From: Biformimicrobium ophioploci
Lineage (GTDB): Bacteria; Pseudomonadota; Gammaproteobacteria; Pseudomonadales; Cellvibrionaceae
DNA: 64,000 bases
Direction of reading: 5' to 3'
Assembly (NCBI RefSeq): GCF_030270605.1
Contig: NZ_BSYJ01000001.1
Coordinates: forward strand, 434,001-498,000
Shown: positions 50,055 through 58,652 of the stretch, piece after piece
How the letters are laid out: each line of letters starts with the position of its first letter
Position numbering within the stretch: position 1 is the stretch's first letter
Position numbers and translations under genes: made by a program
The notes under the pieces: generated by a model
Database searches by the model: none
What the model was told of the DNA's origin: nothing
What the model saw: the letters and a program-made list of their open reading frames with translations, nothing else

Positions 50055-50936
50055 TTATGCGACCAGGTAATGACCCAGTATTCCCAGGAAGATTACCAGG
50101 CCAACGTAGTTGTTGTTCAGGAATGCCTGGAAGCAGGCATCGCGCTCGCGGTTGCGCACCAGCCACTGTTGCCAGGCAAACAGCAGCGCCGCCGCCAACA
50201 GGCCAAGGTACCAGGGCCAGCTGAGCTCGAATCGGGTCCCGGCGAGGTACAGGGTGAACAGCGTCAGGCCCTGCAAGCTGGCGGTCATGGCGCGGTCCAT
50301 ATCGCCGAACAGGATGGCGGTGGAGCGAATGCCGATCTTGAGGTCATCGTCGCGGTCCACCATCGCATAGAAGGTGTCGTAAGCGGTGGTCCACAGCAGG
50401 TTGGCGCTGAACAGCAGCCAGGCTTCCGGCGGTACCGTGCCGCGGCTGGCGGCAAACGCCATCACGATGCCCATGCTGAACGCGGCGCCGAGCACGATCT
50501 GCGGCAGGTGGGTGTGGCGCTTCATATAGGGGTAAGTGGCGGCCAGCGCAAAGGCACCGAACGCCAGCTGGATGGTCAGCGTGTTGGTGGTCAGCACCAG
50601 CAGCAGCGCCAGCAGCAGCAGCGCGCCGCACAGCAGCAGTGCATCGCGGGGCCGGATCGCGCCGGTGGCCAGGGGGCGGTTACGGGTCCGCTCCACGTGG
50701 CCGTCGAGGTTGCGGTCGGCGTAGTCGTTGAGGATACAGCCGGCGGCGCGCATCAGGATCACGCCCAGGGTAAACACCACAAACAGGTGCAGCGATGGCA
50801 GGCCGCCTTCCGCCAGCCACAGCGCCCACCAGGTGGGCCACAACAGCAGCAGGGTACCGATGGGCCTGTCCATGCGCATCAGTTGCCAGAAGGGCACCAG
50901 TTGCGGCCAGCGGCGCGAGATTTGCTGTGTGATCAT
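50055..50936 (-). CDS. ubiA: 4-hydroxybenzoate polyprenyltransferase UbiA
   Basis: UbiA prenylates 4-hydroxybenzoate, the second step of ubiquinone synthesis, in the inner membrane. The 293-residue protein (E. coli 290) has nine helices. The aspartate-rich motifs are [22 protein letters not shown] (about residues 65-86) and [19 protein letters not shown] (about 185-203), which bind the Mg-pyrophosphate of the prenyl donor. The ATG 50936 overlaps the ubiC stop by 4 bp. Confidence 0.96.
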   Translation of the reverse strand: MITQQISRRWPQLVPFWQLMRMDRPIGTLLLLWPTWWALWLAEGGLPSLHLFVVFTLGVILMRAAGCILNDYADRNLDGHVERTRNRPLATGAIRPRDALLLCGALLLLALLLVLTTNTLTIQLAFGAFALAATYPYMKRHTHLPQIVLGAAFSMGIVMAFAASRGTVPPEAWLLFSANLLWTTAYDTFYAMVDRDDDLKIGIRSTAILFGDMDRAMTASLQGLTLFTLYLAGTRFELSWPWYLGLLAAALLFAWQQWLVRNRERDACFQAFLNNNYVGLVIFLGILGHYLVA

Positions 50937-51538
50937 GCCTTGTTCTTGAATTGCAGCGGCGCTGCACGGCCTGGCGCGCAGTCCGGGTTGAAGTCTTTGA
51001 GGAAGGTCTCGCCCACCAGCAGCGGCCGCTCGCCGAGCCAGAATGTGGAGCGGCGCCCCCAGGCCTGCGGGGCCAGGTGGCCGGCAAGTATGCCCTCGGG
51101 CAGTGCGCTGGCGGGGTTCAGGCGCAGGCGGTTGATGCTGATCGGCCCGCGGCGCACGTCGGGATCATTGAACAGCAGTTCGCCCAACGGGCGGTTGTCG
51201 AGCCGGCGCAGGTGGCTGGCGTCACCGGTCAGGGTGGCTTCCGGCATGACGCTGCGGGCAAATACCCACGGCTGGTCCGTGCCCCACAGGATCACCTCGC
51301 GCACCAGCGCGCGCTCGCCCCGCGCCAGCTGCAGCTGCCCGGCCTCCTCCGCGGAGGGGATTTCCCATTCCTGGCGCAGTACCTGTACCCGGAAGTGGCC
51401 ATCGCCGCGCAGCTTCAGTGCTGCGGTCAGGGACTCCGGATAGACCAGCCATGCCAGCAGCGCGTCGTCCGGCTGCGGGACGGCGGGGGTGTCCGGGGTA
51501 TGCCAGCGGCCTGCGGCCAGGTAAAGCGGATGTGCCAA
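50933..51538 (-). CDS. ubiC: Chorismate--pyruvate lyase UbiC
   Basis: UbiC splits chorismate into 4-hydroxybenzoate and pyruvate, the first committed ubiquinone step. Matching E. coli Ubi[58 protein letters not shown] and [22 protein letters not shown]. The start is inferred as TTG 51538 (about 201 residues), because a clear sigma70 promoter overlaps the region upstream; the frame stays open to another TTG at 51655 (240 residues). E. coli UbiC is 165 residues. It overlaps ubiA by 4 bp. Confidence 0.88.
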   Translation of the reverse strand: MAHPLYLAAGRWHTPDTPAVPQPDDALLAWLVYPESLTAALKLRGDGHFRVQVLRQEWEIPSAEEAGQLQLARGERALVREVILWGTDQPWVFARSVMPEATLTGDASHLRRLDNRPLGELLFNDPDVRRGPISINRLRLNPASALPEGILAGHLAPQAWGRRSTFWLGERPLLVGETFLKDFNPDCAPGRAAPLQFKNKA

Positions 51539-51568
51539 GGGGGTACTGCCTGCCAGTTGAAAGGCTCC

Positions 51569-51597
51569 ATTGTACGGGCTGGCCGCGCGCGGGCCAA
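51569..51597 (-). promoter_or_regulatory. Putative ubiCA promoter (minus strand)
   Basis: On the minus strand TTGGCC (51597 to 51592) and TACAAT (51574 to 51569) are separated by 17 bp. Initiation about 30 nt before TTG 51538 supports that start for ubiC. Confidence 0.6.
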
Positions 51598-51610
51598 TTG
51601 GCGGCGCGGT

Positions 51611-51639
51611 TTTACCCTGACCGGAGGGTGCCTTATAGT
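51611..51639 (+). promoter_or_regulatory. Putative promoter of the DAACS symporter
   Basis: TTTACC (51611-51616) and TATAGT (51634-51639) are 17 bp apart, placing the start about 25 nt before ATG 51671. It is divergent from the ubiC promoter, with only 13 bp between the two -35 elements. Confidence 0.55.
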
Positions 51640-51670
51640 GGCGAGCGAATAACAAATACCGGATGGAACA

Positions 51671-52957
51671 ATGGGGTTAACCAAGAAAATCCTGCTGGCG
51701 ATGGTGCTCGGCATCGTCACCGGCATGCTGCTGAACGGTGTCGTCAATGAGGGCACCTTGTGGCTGGGCAAGGCTGCGGCCGACCTGTTCAATACCTACT
51801 TGGTCGATGGCCTTTTCGATGTAGTGGGCAAAATCTTTGTCGCCTCGCTCAAGCTGATGGTGGTGCCGCTGGTGCTGGTCTCGCTGGTGTGCGGTGCCTG
51901 CTCCCTGTCCGAGGGCAGCCGCATGGGGGTGCTCGCGGGCAAGACCATCGGGCTGTACCTGCTCACCACCGGTATCGCCATTGCACTGGCGCTGACCCTG
52001 GCTATCCTGGTGGCGCCCGGCTCCGGCATGGAGACCGTCGCTGCCGGTACCTTTGAGGGCAAGGAGGCACCGCCGCTGAAGCAGGTGATCGTGGACATAG
52101 TGCCTACCAACCCGTTCAAGGCGATGGTGGAAGGCAACATGCTGCAGGTGATCGTGTTCGCGCTGCTGATGGGCTTTGCCATCCCGCGCTGTGGCGAGGC
52201 GGGCAAGCGCATTGCGGCTTTCTTCTACGACATGGATGCCGTGGTCATGAAGATGGTCGGCTTCCTGATCGAGCTGGCGCCCTACGGTGTGTTTGCGCTG
52301 CTGGCCAAGATCTTCGCCACCCTGCCGTTCGACACCTTCCTGAACCTGATGGCGTATATGGCGACCCTGGCCGGTGCACTGCTGCTGCATGGCCTCGGTG
52401 TCTACAGCGCGTTGCTGAAGCTGTTCTCCGGCCTCAATCCGCTGCAGCTGCTGAAGAAGATGCGCCCCGCGCAGATGTTCGCGTTCAGTACCGCATCCTC
52501 CGGAGCCACCATCCCTGTGACCCTGGCCACGGTCGAGCGCCGTCTGGGTGTGGACAACAGTGTGGCCTCGTTTACCGTGCCGCTGGGTGCCACCATCAAT
52601 ATGGACGGTACCGCGATCATGCAGGGTGTGGCCACGGCATTTATTGCCCAGGCCTACGGCATCGATATCGGCCTGCAGGGTTACCTGATGGTGGTGCTGA
52701 CTGCGACCCTGGCATCCATTGGCACCGCCGCGGTCCCGGGTGTGGGCCTGATCATGCTGACCATGGTGCTGCAGCAGGTGGGCCTGCCGGTTGAGGGTAT
52801 TGCGCTGATTATCGGCGTGGACCGGATCCTGGATATGCTCCGGACTTCAGTGAATATCACCGGTGATGCGGTGGTGAGCTGTATCGTGGCGAAGAGTGAA
52901 GGACGGCTGGAAGAGGCTGTGTTCAACGACACCAACTACGATGCCCCGACCAGCTGA
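51671..52957 (+). CDS. Dicarboxylate/amino acid:cation symporter (DAACS family, GltP/DctA-like)
   Basis: This inner-membrane secondary transporter of the glutamate/dicarboxylate family has 428 residues, about eight helices and two reentrant hairpins. Diagnostic motifs are AFSTASSGATIPVTLATVERRLG (serine-rich hairpin 1, about residues 278-300), VPLGATINMDGTAIMQGVATAFIAQ (helix 7, the substrate/Na+ site) and IGVDRILDMLRTSVNITGDAVVSCIVAKSE (helix 8, substrate-binding Asp-Asn). Whether it takes glutamate, aspartate or C4-dicarboxylates cannot be decided by eye. It is convergent with the next minus-strand gene, 30 bp away. Confidence 0.93.
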   Translation: MGLTKKILLAMVLGIVTGMLLNGVVNEGTLWLGKAAADLFNTYLVDGLFDVVGKIFVASLKLMVVPLVLVSLVCGACSLSEGSRMGVLAGKTIGLYLLTTGIAIALALTLAILVAPGSGMETVAAGTFEGKEAPPLKQVIVDIVPTNPFKAMVEGNMLQVIVFALLMGFAIPRCGEAGKRIAAFFYDMDAVVMKMVGFLIELAPYGVFALLAKIFATLPFDTFLNLMAYMATLAGALLLHGLGVYSALLKLFSGLNPLQLLKKMRPAQMFAFSTASSGATIPVTLATVERRLGVDNSVASFTVPLGATINMDGTAIMQGVATAFIAQAYGIDIGLQGYLMVVLTATLASIGTAAVPGVGLIMLTMVLQQVGLPVEGIALIIGVDRILDMLRTSVNITGDAVVSCIVAKSEGRLEEAVFNDTNYDAPTS

Positions 52958-52987
52958 TTGAATTTTTCTGAAGACCTGCGCAGTTGG

Positions 52988-53677
52988 CTACACCAGCTCG
53001 CGCAGGTCCTCTGCTTCCAGGTCCCCGTCAATTTCCGCCAGCACCCGTTTTACCAGCCACTCCAGCGATTTCTGCAACGCCTCCTGGCTGTTGTCCTCGC
53101 GCCGGTCATCCTCAAACCAGCTCTTGATCTGGTACTTGGTCGAGATCTTCAGTGATTCCACATCGATAGTGCGCTCCTGCACCATGTTGCCCGCGGCGTT
53201 CTGGATTTGGTAGGCAAAGGTACCGCGCAGCACCAGCGTGCCGCGTTCCAGTTCGTAACGTGACTTGGTGGAGACATCGGTGATCTGGCGGCTGACATCC
53301 AGTTGCAGGCTGCTGGCAAACTTGAGCCCGGCATCGTCCAGCAGGGCGACTTCCTCATCGCGGAAATGTTCGTTCAGTGCCTGGTACAGGTGCCCGTGCA
53401 GCGCTTCCAGGTAGGGCCTGGAAAGGGATTTCTGCAATTCCGTCAGGCTGACATTGCCGCCGGCCTCCGCCAGCAGGACCTGCATGGCGTGCGCATCCAT
53501 CGGCATTTCCAGATCGATTTCGGCTGGCAGCAGCGCCAGCGCCGGTGGAGCGGCGTCAGCGGCCAGCAGGCCGAGGCCCGGTAGTTGCGCGGCCGCGTGG
53601 CCGGCACCGGCCAGCGCGCCCACCGCAATTGTGGTGGTAAGAAGGTTGCGTAAACGGTTTTTGTGCGGGGTGTTCAA
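52988..53677 (-). CDS. Secreted protein of unknown function
   Basis: A 229-residue protein with a Sec signal peptide (MNTPHKNRLRNLLTTTIAVGALAGAGHAAA, cleavage near residue 30), predicted periplasmic. The middle has DVSRQITDVSTKSRYELERGTLVLRGTFAYQIQNAAGNMVQERTIDVESLKISTKYQIKSWFEDDRRED, a beta-rich section, followed by a helical acidic C-terminus (NSQEALQKSLEWLVKRVLAEIDGDLEAEDLRELV). No family is recognised. It is monocistronic and lies between a symporter and recG; context gives no clue. Confidence 0.75.
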   Translation of the reverse strand: MNTPHKNRLRNLLTTTIAVGALAGAGHAAAQLPGLGLLAADAAPPALALLPAEIDLEMPMDAHAMQVLLAEAGGNVSLTELQKSLSRPYLEALHGHLYQALNEHFRDEEVALLDDAGLKFASSLQLDVSRQITDVSTKSRYELERGTLVLRGTFAYQIQNAAGNMVQERTIDVESLKISTKYQIKSWFEDDRREDNSQEALQKSLEWLVKRVLAEIDGDLEAEDLRELV

Positions 53678-53805
53678 TGCGAGAGCCTGGTCCGGTTCTT
53701 ATTTTTGGTGCGCGGTGCTCACCGAATTGGTGCACCGTACAATTCACCCTAACGCCGCATGCGCGGCGGCGTCAAAACTAAACCCGACCGAAATTGACGT
53801 TCTGG

Positions 53806-55893
53806 TCACACCTGCCCGAATTGCTCCCTGCGCTGTAGCCAGCGCTCCACCAGCAGCGCCCGCGCCGGGGCTGCCAGTTCGCTGCTCGCGGCCATGCGCT
53901 GCACCAGAGGCAGCAGGCCCGCATCGCGCTGCAGGTCGGCGATCTTGTACTGCAGGTCCCCGGTCTGGCGGGTGCCCAGTATCTCGCCGGGGCCGCGCAG
54001 GCGCAGGTCTTCCTCCGCAATGGCGAAACCGTCGCTGTACTGGCGCATGGCGGCGATGCGCGCCTTGCCATTCATGGACAGCGGCGTGCTGTAGAGCAAT
54101 ACGCAGTGGCTTGCCGTGCTGCCCCGCCCCACCCGGCCGCGCAACTGGTGCAGCTGCGCAAGCCCCAGCCGCTCCGGGTTCTCGATGATCATCAGGCTGG
54201 CATTCGGCACGTCCACCCCCACCTCGATGACGGTGGTGGCCACCAGCAGGTCCAGCTCCGCGCCCTTGAACGCGGCCATGACCCGGTCCTTCTCCGCCTG
54301 GGGCAGGCGCCCGTGCACCAGCCCTATGCGCAGCTCCGGCAAGAGTTCCGCCAGTTCCGTGGCGGTGACCTCGGCGGCCTGGGCTTCCAGGGCCTCGGAT
54401 TCCTCGATCAGGGTGCAGACCCAGTAGGCCTGGCGTCCCTCGCGTACCGCCGCGCGCACCCGTTCGATAACCTGTTCGCGCCGGCTGGCGTCGATGGCGA
54501 CGGTGTTGACCGGCTGCCGGCCCGGCGGCAGCTCGTCGATGATGGAGCAGTCCAGGTCGGCGTAGGCGCTCATGGCGAGGGTGCGGGGAATCGGGGTCGC
54601 GGTCATGATCAGCTGGTGCGGCATGCTGCCGCCGCTGCCCTTGCGCCCGAGTGCAAGGCGCTGGCGCACGCCGAAGCGGTGCTGTTCGTCGATGATCACC
54701 AGCGCCAGGTTGTGGTAATCGACCCCGTCCTGGAACAGGGCATGTGTGCCCACCACCACCTGCGCCTCACCGGAGGCGATGGCTGCCAACTGCGCGCGCC
54801 GCTCTGCGACTTTCTGGCTGCCACTGAGCCAGCCGGTGTGGATACCGAGCGGCGCCAGCCAGGCGCGAAAATTCTGCAGGTGCTGGCCGGCCAGGATCTC
54901 GGTCGGCGCCATGATGGCCACCTGATAGCCCTGCGCCACGGCCTGCATGGCCGCGAGAGCCGCAACCACGGTCTTGCCGGAGCCCACATCGCCCTGCACC
55001 AGGCGCATCATTGGCTGGCTGCGGGCCAGGTCGGCGCCGATTTCCGTCGCTACCTGCTGCTGCGCTCCGGTCAGTCCGAACGGCAGCTGTGCCAGGAACT
55101 CGGCCTGCAGCGGCGGCGCCTGCGGCAGTGGTATGGCGTCGTGGCTCTGGGCGCGCAGGCGCAGTGCCACCAGGCTGAGGTGGTGCGCCAGCAGCTCTTC
55201 GATGGCCAGGCGCTGCTGGCACGGATGCTCGCCCTCCGCGAGTGCCGCCAGGTCGACATTGGTGGGCGGGGTGTGGAGGTAGCGCAGGGCCACGCCCAGT
55301 TCTAGACGCAGTGGCGCGGGCAGCAGGGTGTCCGGCAACAGTCGCGCGGGGGGATGGCTTTCAAGGTAACCCAGGGCCTGTTCGATCAGGGCGCGCAGGC
55401 GCTGCTGGGTGATGCCTTCTGTGAGCGGGTAAACCGGGGTCAGGCTGGCCGCCAGTTGTGGCAGCTCGCTGTCGCACACCTGGGATTCCGGGTGATACAG
55501 CTCCAGCCCGCTGGACCCGCGCCGGGCTTCGCCGAAGCAGCGTACCCGCGTGCCGGTGGCAAGCCGGGCTTTCTGCGCTGCGGTGAAATGGAAAAAACGC
55601 AGGGTAATGGTACCGGTGTTGTCCTGCAGCCGGCACACCAGGCTGCGCCGGCGTCCGTAGACGATGTCAGCCCCGCGCACTTCCCCCTCGATCACCACCT
55701 CCGCGCCGGGCGCGACGCCCCCGATCGGGGTAATCCGGGTCCTGTCCTGGTAGCGCTGCGGCAGGTGCAGCAGCAGGTCCTGCAGGTTGTGGATATCCAG
55801 CTTGCCCAGGGTTTCCGCCAGGCGCGCGCCCACGCCCTTGAGGGTCGTGACCGGCACCTGGTGCAGGGCCTGTTGTGCCTGTGTGGTGGTCAC
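53806..55893 (-). CDS. recG: ATP-dependent DNA helicase RecG
   Basis: RecG remodels stalled forks and branched recombination intermediates. The 695-residue protein (E. coli 693) has the N-terminal wedge/OB domain (about 1-230, with LLLHLPQRYQDRTRITPI), Walker A VQGDVGSGKTVVAALAAMQAV near residue 300, Walker B LALVIIDEQHRFGVRQR, motif III LIMTATPIPRTLAMSAYADLD, motif V LLVATTVIEVGVDVPNASLMIIENPERLGLAQLHQLRGRVGRG and the C-terminal TRG tail. The start is GTG 55893, which overlaps the oxyR stop (GTGA). Confidence 0.97.
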   Translation of the reverse strand: MTTTQAQQALHQVPVTTLKGVGARLAETLGKLDIHNLQDLLLHLPQRYQDRTRITPIGGVAPGAEVVIEGEVRGADIVYGRRRSLVCRLQDNTGTITLRFFHFTAAQKARLATGTRVRCFGEARRGSSGLELYHPESQVCDSELPQLAASLTPVYPLTEGITQQRLRALIEQALGYLESHPPARLLPDTLLPAPLRLELGVALRYLHTPPTNVDLAALAEGEHPCQQRLAIEELLAHHLSLVALRLRAQSHDAIPLPQAPPLQAEFLAQLPFGLTGAQQQVATEIGADLARSQPMMRLVQGDVGSGKTVVAALAAMQAVAQGYQVAIMAPTEILAGQHLQNFRAWLAPLGIHTGWLSGSQKVAERRAQLAAIASGEAQVVVGTHALFQDGVDYHNLALVIIDEQHRFGVRQRLALGRKGSGGSMPHQLIMTATPIPRTLAMSAYADLDCSIIDELPPGRQPVNTVAIDASRREQVIERVRAAVREGRQAYWVCTLIEESEALEAQAAEVTATELAELLPELRIGLVHGRLPQAEKDRVMAAFKGAELDLLVATTVIEVGVDVPNASLMIIENPERLGLAQLHQLRGRVGRGSTASHCVLLYSTPLSMNGKARIAAMRQYSDGFAIAEEDLRLRGPGEILGTRQTGDLQYKIADLQRDAGLLPLVQRMAASSELAAPARALLVERWLQRREQFGQV

Positions 55894-56825
55894 GCCGCCC
55901 CCTTGCGCCCCAGGTGGATGGCATCGCGCAACAGTTCTATGGCCCGGTGCCGGGGGAAGCTGGCACGCCAGGCCAGCGCCACGGTGCGCTTCGGCTCGGC
56001 GCCGCCATCGGCGGCGGCCAGGGGCCGGGTCACCAGCAGCGCGGGGTCGTACTGGGTGGCCACGGCAGCGGAGCGCGGCAGTATGGTGATGCCGAGGCCG
56101 GATGCCACCATATGGCGAATGGTTTCCAGCGAACTGCCGTCCGCCGCAGTGCGGATGCGGGCACCGTCCTCGCCGCGTTCCAGCGATTGCTGCAGGTGTG
56201 GGCAGGCGAGCAGCACCTGGTCGCGGAAGCAGTGCCCTTCCCCAAGCAGCAGCAGGTTTTCCTCCGCCAGTTCCTTCTCGCTGATGCTCTCCTTGCGGGC
56301 CAGCGGGTGCCAGGCCGGCAGCAACACCTCGAAGGGTTCGTCGTACAGTGGCTGGGTGACCACGTCCGCCTCGGTAAACGGCAAGGATACGATGATGGCA
56401 TCCAGTTCGCCCTTGCGCAGGCGCTGGCGCAGGGTCGCGGTAAAACCCTCCTCCACGAACAGCGGCATGCGTGGCGCCAGTTCCTGCAGGTGCGGGATAA
56501 AACGCGGAAACAGGTAGGGCCCGATGGTGAAGATGGCGCCCACCGACATGGTGGCGTTGAGCTGGTCGCGGCCGGCACTGGCCAGGTCGCGGATGCCCGC
56601 GGTCTGCTCCAGTACCAGCTGGGCCTGCTGCACGATTCGCTCCCCCAGCGGGGTCGGCTGCACGCGGGTCTTGGAGCGCTCGAACAGCGCCACATCCAGT
56701 TCCTGCTCCAGTTTCTTGACCGCGATGCTGAGGGTTGGCTGGCTCACGTGGCAGCGCTCGGCTGCGCGGCCGAAGTGCTGCTCCTGGGCAAGTGTGACAA
56801 TGTAGCGTAATTCGGTCAGCGTCAT
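55890..56825 (-). CDS. oxyR: LysR-family hydrogen peroxide sensor OxyR
   Basis: OxyR is the thiol-based activator of catalase, peroxidase and related genes. The 311-residue protein has an N-terminal LysR HTH (ELRYIVTLAQEQHFGRAAERCHVSQPTLSIAVKKLEQEL) and a sensor domain with the redox pair exactly placed as in E. coli: Cys199 and Cys208 in LGEGHCFRDQVLLACPHL. Its start is at 56825. It is co-directional and overlapping with recG, a neighbourhood also seen in pseudomonads. Confidence 0.95.
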   Translation of the reverse strand: MTLTELRYIVTLAQEQHFGRAAERCHVSQPTLSIAVKKLEQELDVALFERSKTRVQPTPLGERIVQQAQLVLEQTAGIRDLASAGRDQLNATMSVGAIFTIGPYLFPRFIPHLQELAPRMPLFVEEGFTATLRQRLRKGELDAIIVSLPFTEADVVTQPLYDEPFEVLLPAWHPLARKESISEKELAEENLLLLGEGHCFRDQVLLACPHLQQSLERGEDGARIRTAADGSSLETIRHMVASGLGITILPRSAAVATQYDPALLVTRPLAAADGGAEPKRTVALAWRASFPRHRAIELLRDAIHLGRKGAA

Positions 56826-56964
56826 GCGGAAATCAATTGATAGATAATTCTTGATAGGGATTATTCATTAAAGCCGGTCCCCGGGTAAAGGCAACGACAC
56901 AGACTGTGAATGAACGGTGTGTCACCCTAGGTTTTCCTCAATGCCGAATAAAGCGGAGGTGCGT

Positions 56965-57222
56965 ATGGGCATTCTTTCCTGGATTATCCTCGGACTGGTG
57001 GCGGGCCTGCTGGCGCGCTGGGTGATGCCGGGCACGGCGCCGGGCGGATTCGTCGTGACCACGATTATCGGTATCGTGGGGGCCGTTGTCGGTGGCGCTC
57101 TGGCGGGCATGCTCGGCTTCGGCGGCCCGGTGAGCACCATTTCGCTCGGCAGTATCATCACCGCGACGCTGGGCGCTATCGTGTTCCTGCTGGTATTCCG
57201 CATGCTCAGCGGGCGCAGCTGA
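56965..57222 (+). CDS. GlsB/YeaQ/YmgE family stress-response membrane protein
   Basis: An 85-residue transglycosylase-associated-like membrane protein. From ATG 56965 (MGILSWIILGLVAGLLARWVMPGTAPGG) it has three short hydrophobic helices separated by glycine-rich turns, the UPF0410 pattern: LGLVAGLLARWVMPG, TIIGIVGAVVGGALAGMLGF and SIITATLGAIVFLLVFRML. GCGGAGG lies upstream; the open frame before 56965 is unrelated. It is expressed on its own, divergent from oxyR, with a terminator after it. Confidence 0.88.
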   Translation: MGILSWIILGLVAGLLARWVMPGTAPGGFVVTTIIGIVGAVVGGALAGMLGFGGPVSTISLGSIITATLGAIVFLLVFRMLSGRS

Positions 57223-57247
57223 CGCGGCGCTTTCAAACAATCAATTC

Positions 57248-57270
57248 AAGCGCGCTACGGCGCGCTTTCT
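57248..57270 (+). terminator. Rho-independent terminator after the GlsB-like gene
   Basis: AAGCGCGC / GCGCGCTT with a TACG tetraloop is followed by TCT. It is a short, GC-rich stem 26 bp past the stop codon. Confidence 0.7.
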
Positions 57271-57311
57271 GCATCCGGGTGGGCTTGCCCGGCGAATAGG
57301 AGGACAGGCCT

Positions 57312-58154
57312 GTGGCAAAGGAAAACGTGTGGCTGCTGGGGTGCGGCGATATCGGTTCACGCCTCGCGTCCCGCCTGGCCAGGCAGGCTTATAGCTGCCA
57401 CGGTGTGCGCCGCAACCCGACCGCAAATAACGATGCTATCCACTGGCACCGCGCCGATATCACCGACGAGACCGCCGTGGCAAGCCTGTTGCGCCAGGGC
57501 GCAGATGTGGTCGTTGCCACTATGACACCCGCGGCAATGACGGAAGACGGTTATCGCCGCGGTTATGTCGACAGCGCGCGCGCCCTTGCATGCGTGATCC
57601 GCGCCCTGCCCCGGCCCCCGCGACTGCTGCAGTGGGTCTCCTCCACACGCGTGTACGGCAATGCGGGTGGCGACTGGCTGGATGAATCCGCCAAGCCCGC
57701 GCCGAGCGGTTTCCAGGGGCGCCTGCTTCTCGAGGCGGAACAGACTGTACGCGAACTGCCGTGCCCGTCGGTGGTGGTGCGGTTTTCCGGTATCTATGGT
57801 CCCGGCCGCGAGCGCCTGCTGAATCAGGTGCGCGCCGGCCGCTGTGCGGCGCCGGAGCCGGTGCAGTACGGTAACCGCATCCACGCCGACGACTGCGCCG
57901 GGTTCCTGGCACACCTGATCGAAAGGCAGCGTTACGGCCAGGAACTGGCGCCGATCTACAACGCCAGCGACAACGCACCGGCGCCACTGCACGAGGTACA
58001 CGCATGGCTGGCGCAACAGCTGGGGGTGGAATGCGTGGAAGTCATGCCGCCGGGAACGCGGGGCGGCAAGCGCCTCAGCAATGAGCGCATGAGGCGCAGC
58101 GGCTATAGCCTCAAGTACCCGGATTACCGGGCCGGCTATGCCGCGCTACTGTAA
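57312..58154 (+). CDS. NAD(P)-binding SDR-family oxidoreductase, YeeZ-like
   Basis: The 280-residue protein begins (GTG 57312, AGGAGG upstream) with a Rossmann motif LLGCGDIGSRLASRLARQ at residues 8-25. It has SSTRVYGNAGGDWLDESAKPAP and VRFSGIYGPGRERLLNQVRAG, as in the YeeZ/extended-SDR atypical group. The catalytic Tyr-Lys pair is not conserved as in classical SDRs, so activity is uncertain. It is monocistronic and convergent with the RidA gene. Confidence 0.82.
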   Translation: MAKENVWLLGCGDIGSRLASRLARQAYSCHGVRRNPTANNDAIHWHRADITDETAVASLLRQGADVVVATMTPAAMTEDGYRRGYVDSARALACVIRALPRPPRLLQWVSSTRVYGNAGGDWLDESAKPAPSGFQGRLLLEAEQTVRELPCPSVVVRFSGIYGPGRERLLNQVRAGRCAAPEPVQYGNRIHADDCAGFLAHLIERQRYGQELAPIYNASDNAPAPLHEVHAWLAQQLGVECVEVMPPGTRGGKRLSNERMRRSGYSLKYPDYRAGYAALL

Positions 58155-58168
58155 AAACCCTGATCGGG

Positions 58169-58552
58169 TCAGATCACCATGACCGCTTCGGCTTCAAACA
58201 GCGCACCCTTCGGCAGTTCCTTGACACCCACTGCGGCGCGCGCCGGATAGGGCTCGGCAAAAAACTCGCCCATCACCTTGTTGACGGTGGGGAAGTGGTT
58301 CAGGTCGGTGAGGTACAGGTTCAGCTTGACGATATCGGCGAGCGAACCGTCGGCAGCCTCGCATACTGCACGCAGGTTCTTGAATACCTGCTGCGCCTGC
58401 TCTTCGAAATTGTCGCTCACCAGTTCCATGGTGACCGGGTCCAGCGGGATCTGGCCGGACAGGTAAACGGTGTTGTTGACCTTGACGGCCTGGGAGTAGG
58501 TGCCGATGGCTGCCGGGGCCTTGTCGGTCTGGATTACCGCGCGATTGGTCAT
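58169..58552 (-). CDS. ridA: RidA family reactive-intermediate deaminase
   Basis: RidA hydrolyses reactive enamine/imine intermediates produced by PLP enzymes. The start ATG 58552 ([27 protein letters not shown]) gives 127 residues, close to E. coli RidA (128). Family motifs are [52 protein letters not shown] and the arginine in [24 protein letters not shown] that binds the substrate carboxylate. It stands downstream of spoT on the same strand, 100 bp from spoT's stop. Confidence 0.93.
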   Translation of the reverse strand: MTNRAVIQTDKAPAAIGTYSQAVKVNNTVYLSGQIPLDPVTMELVSDNFEEQAQQVFKNLRAVCEAADGSLADIVKLNLYLTDLNHFPTVNKVMGEFFAEPYPARAAVGVKELPKGALFEAEAVMVI

Positions 58553-58652
58553 GGGGAACTCCTGTAAAAGGCGCAAATTTTTAAATCAAAGTAACGCACC
58601 GGTCAAACGGATTCGTGTACGTTATTGGCAAAATAAATGGCGGCCACCCCGG

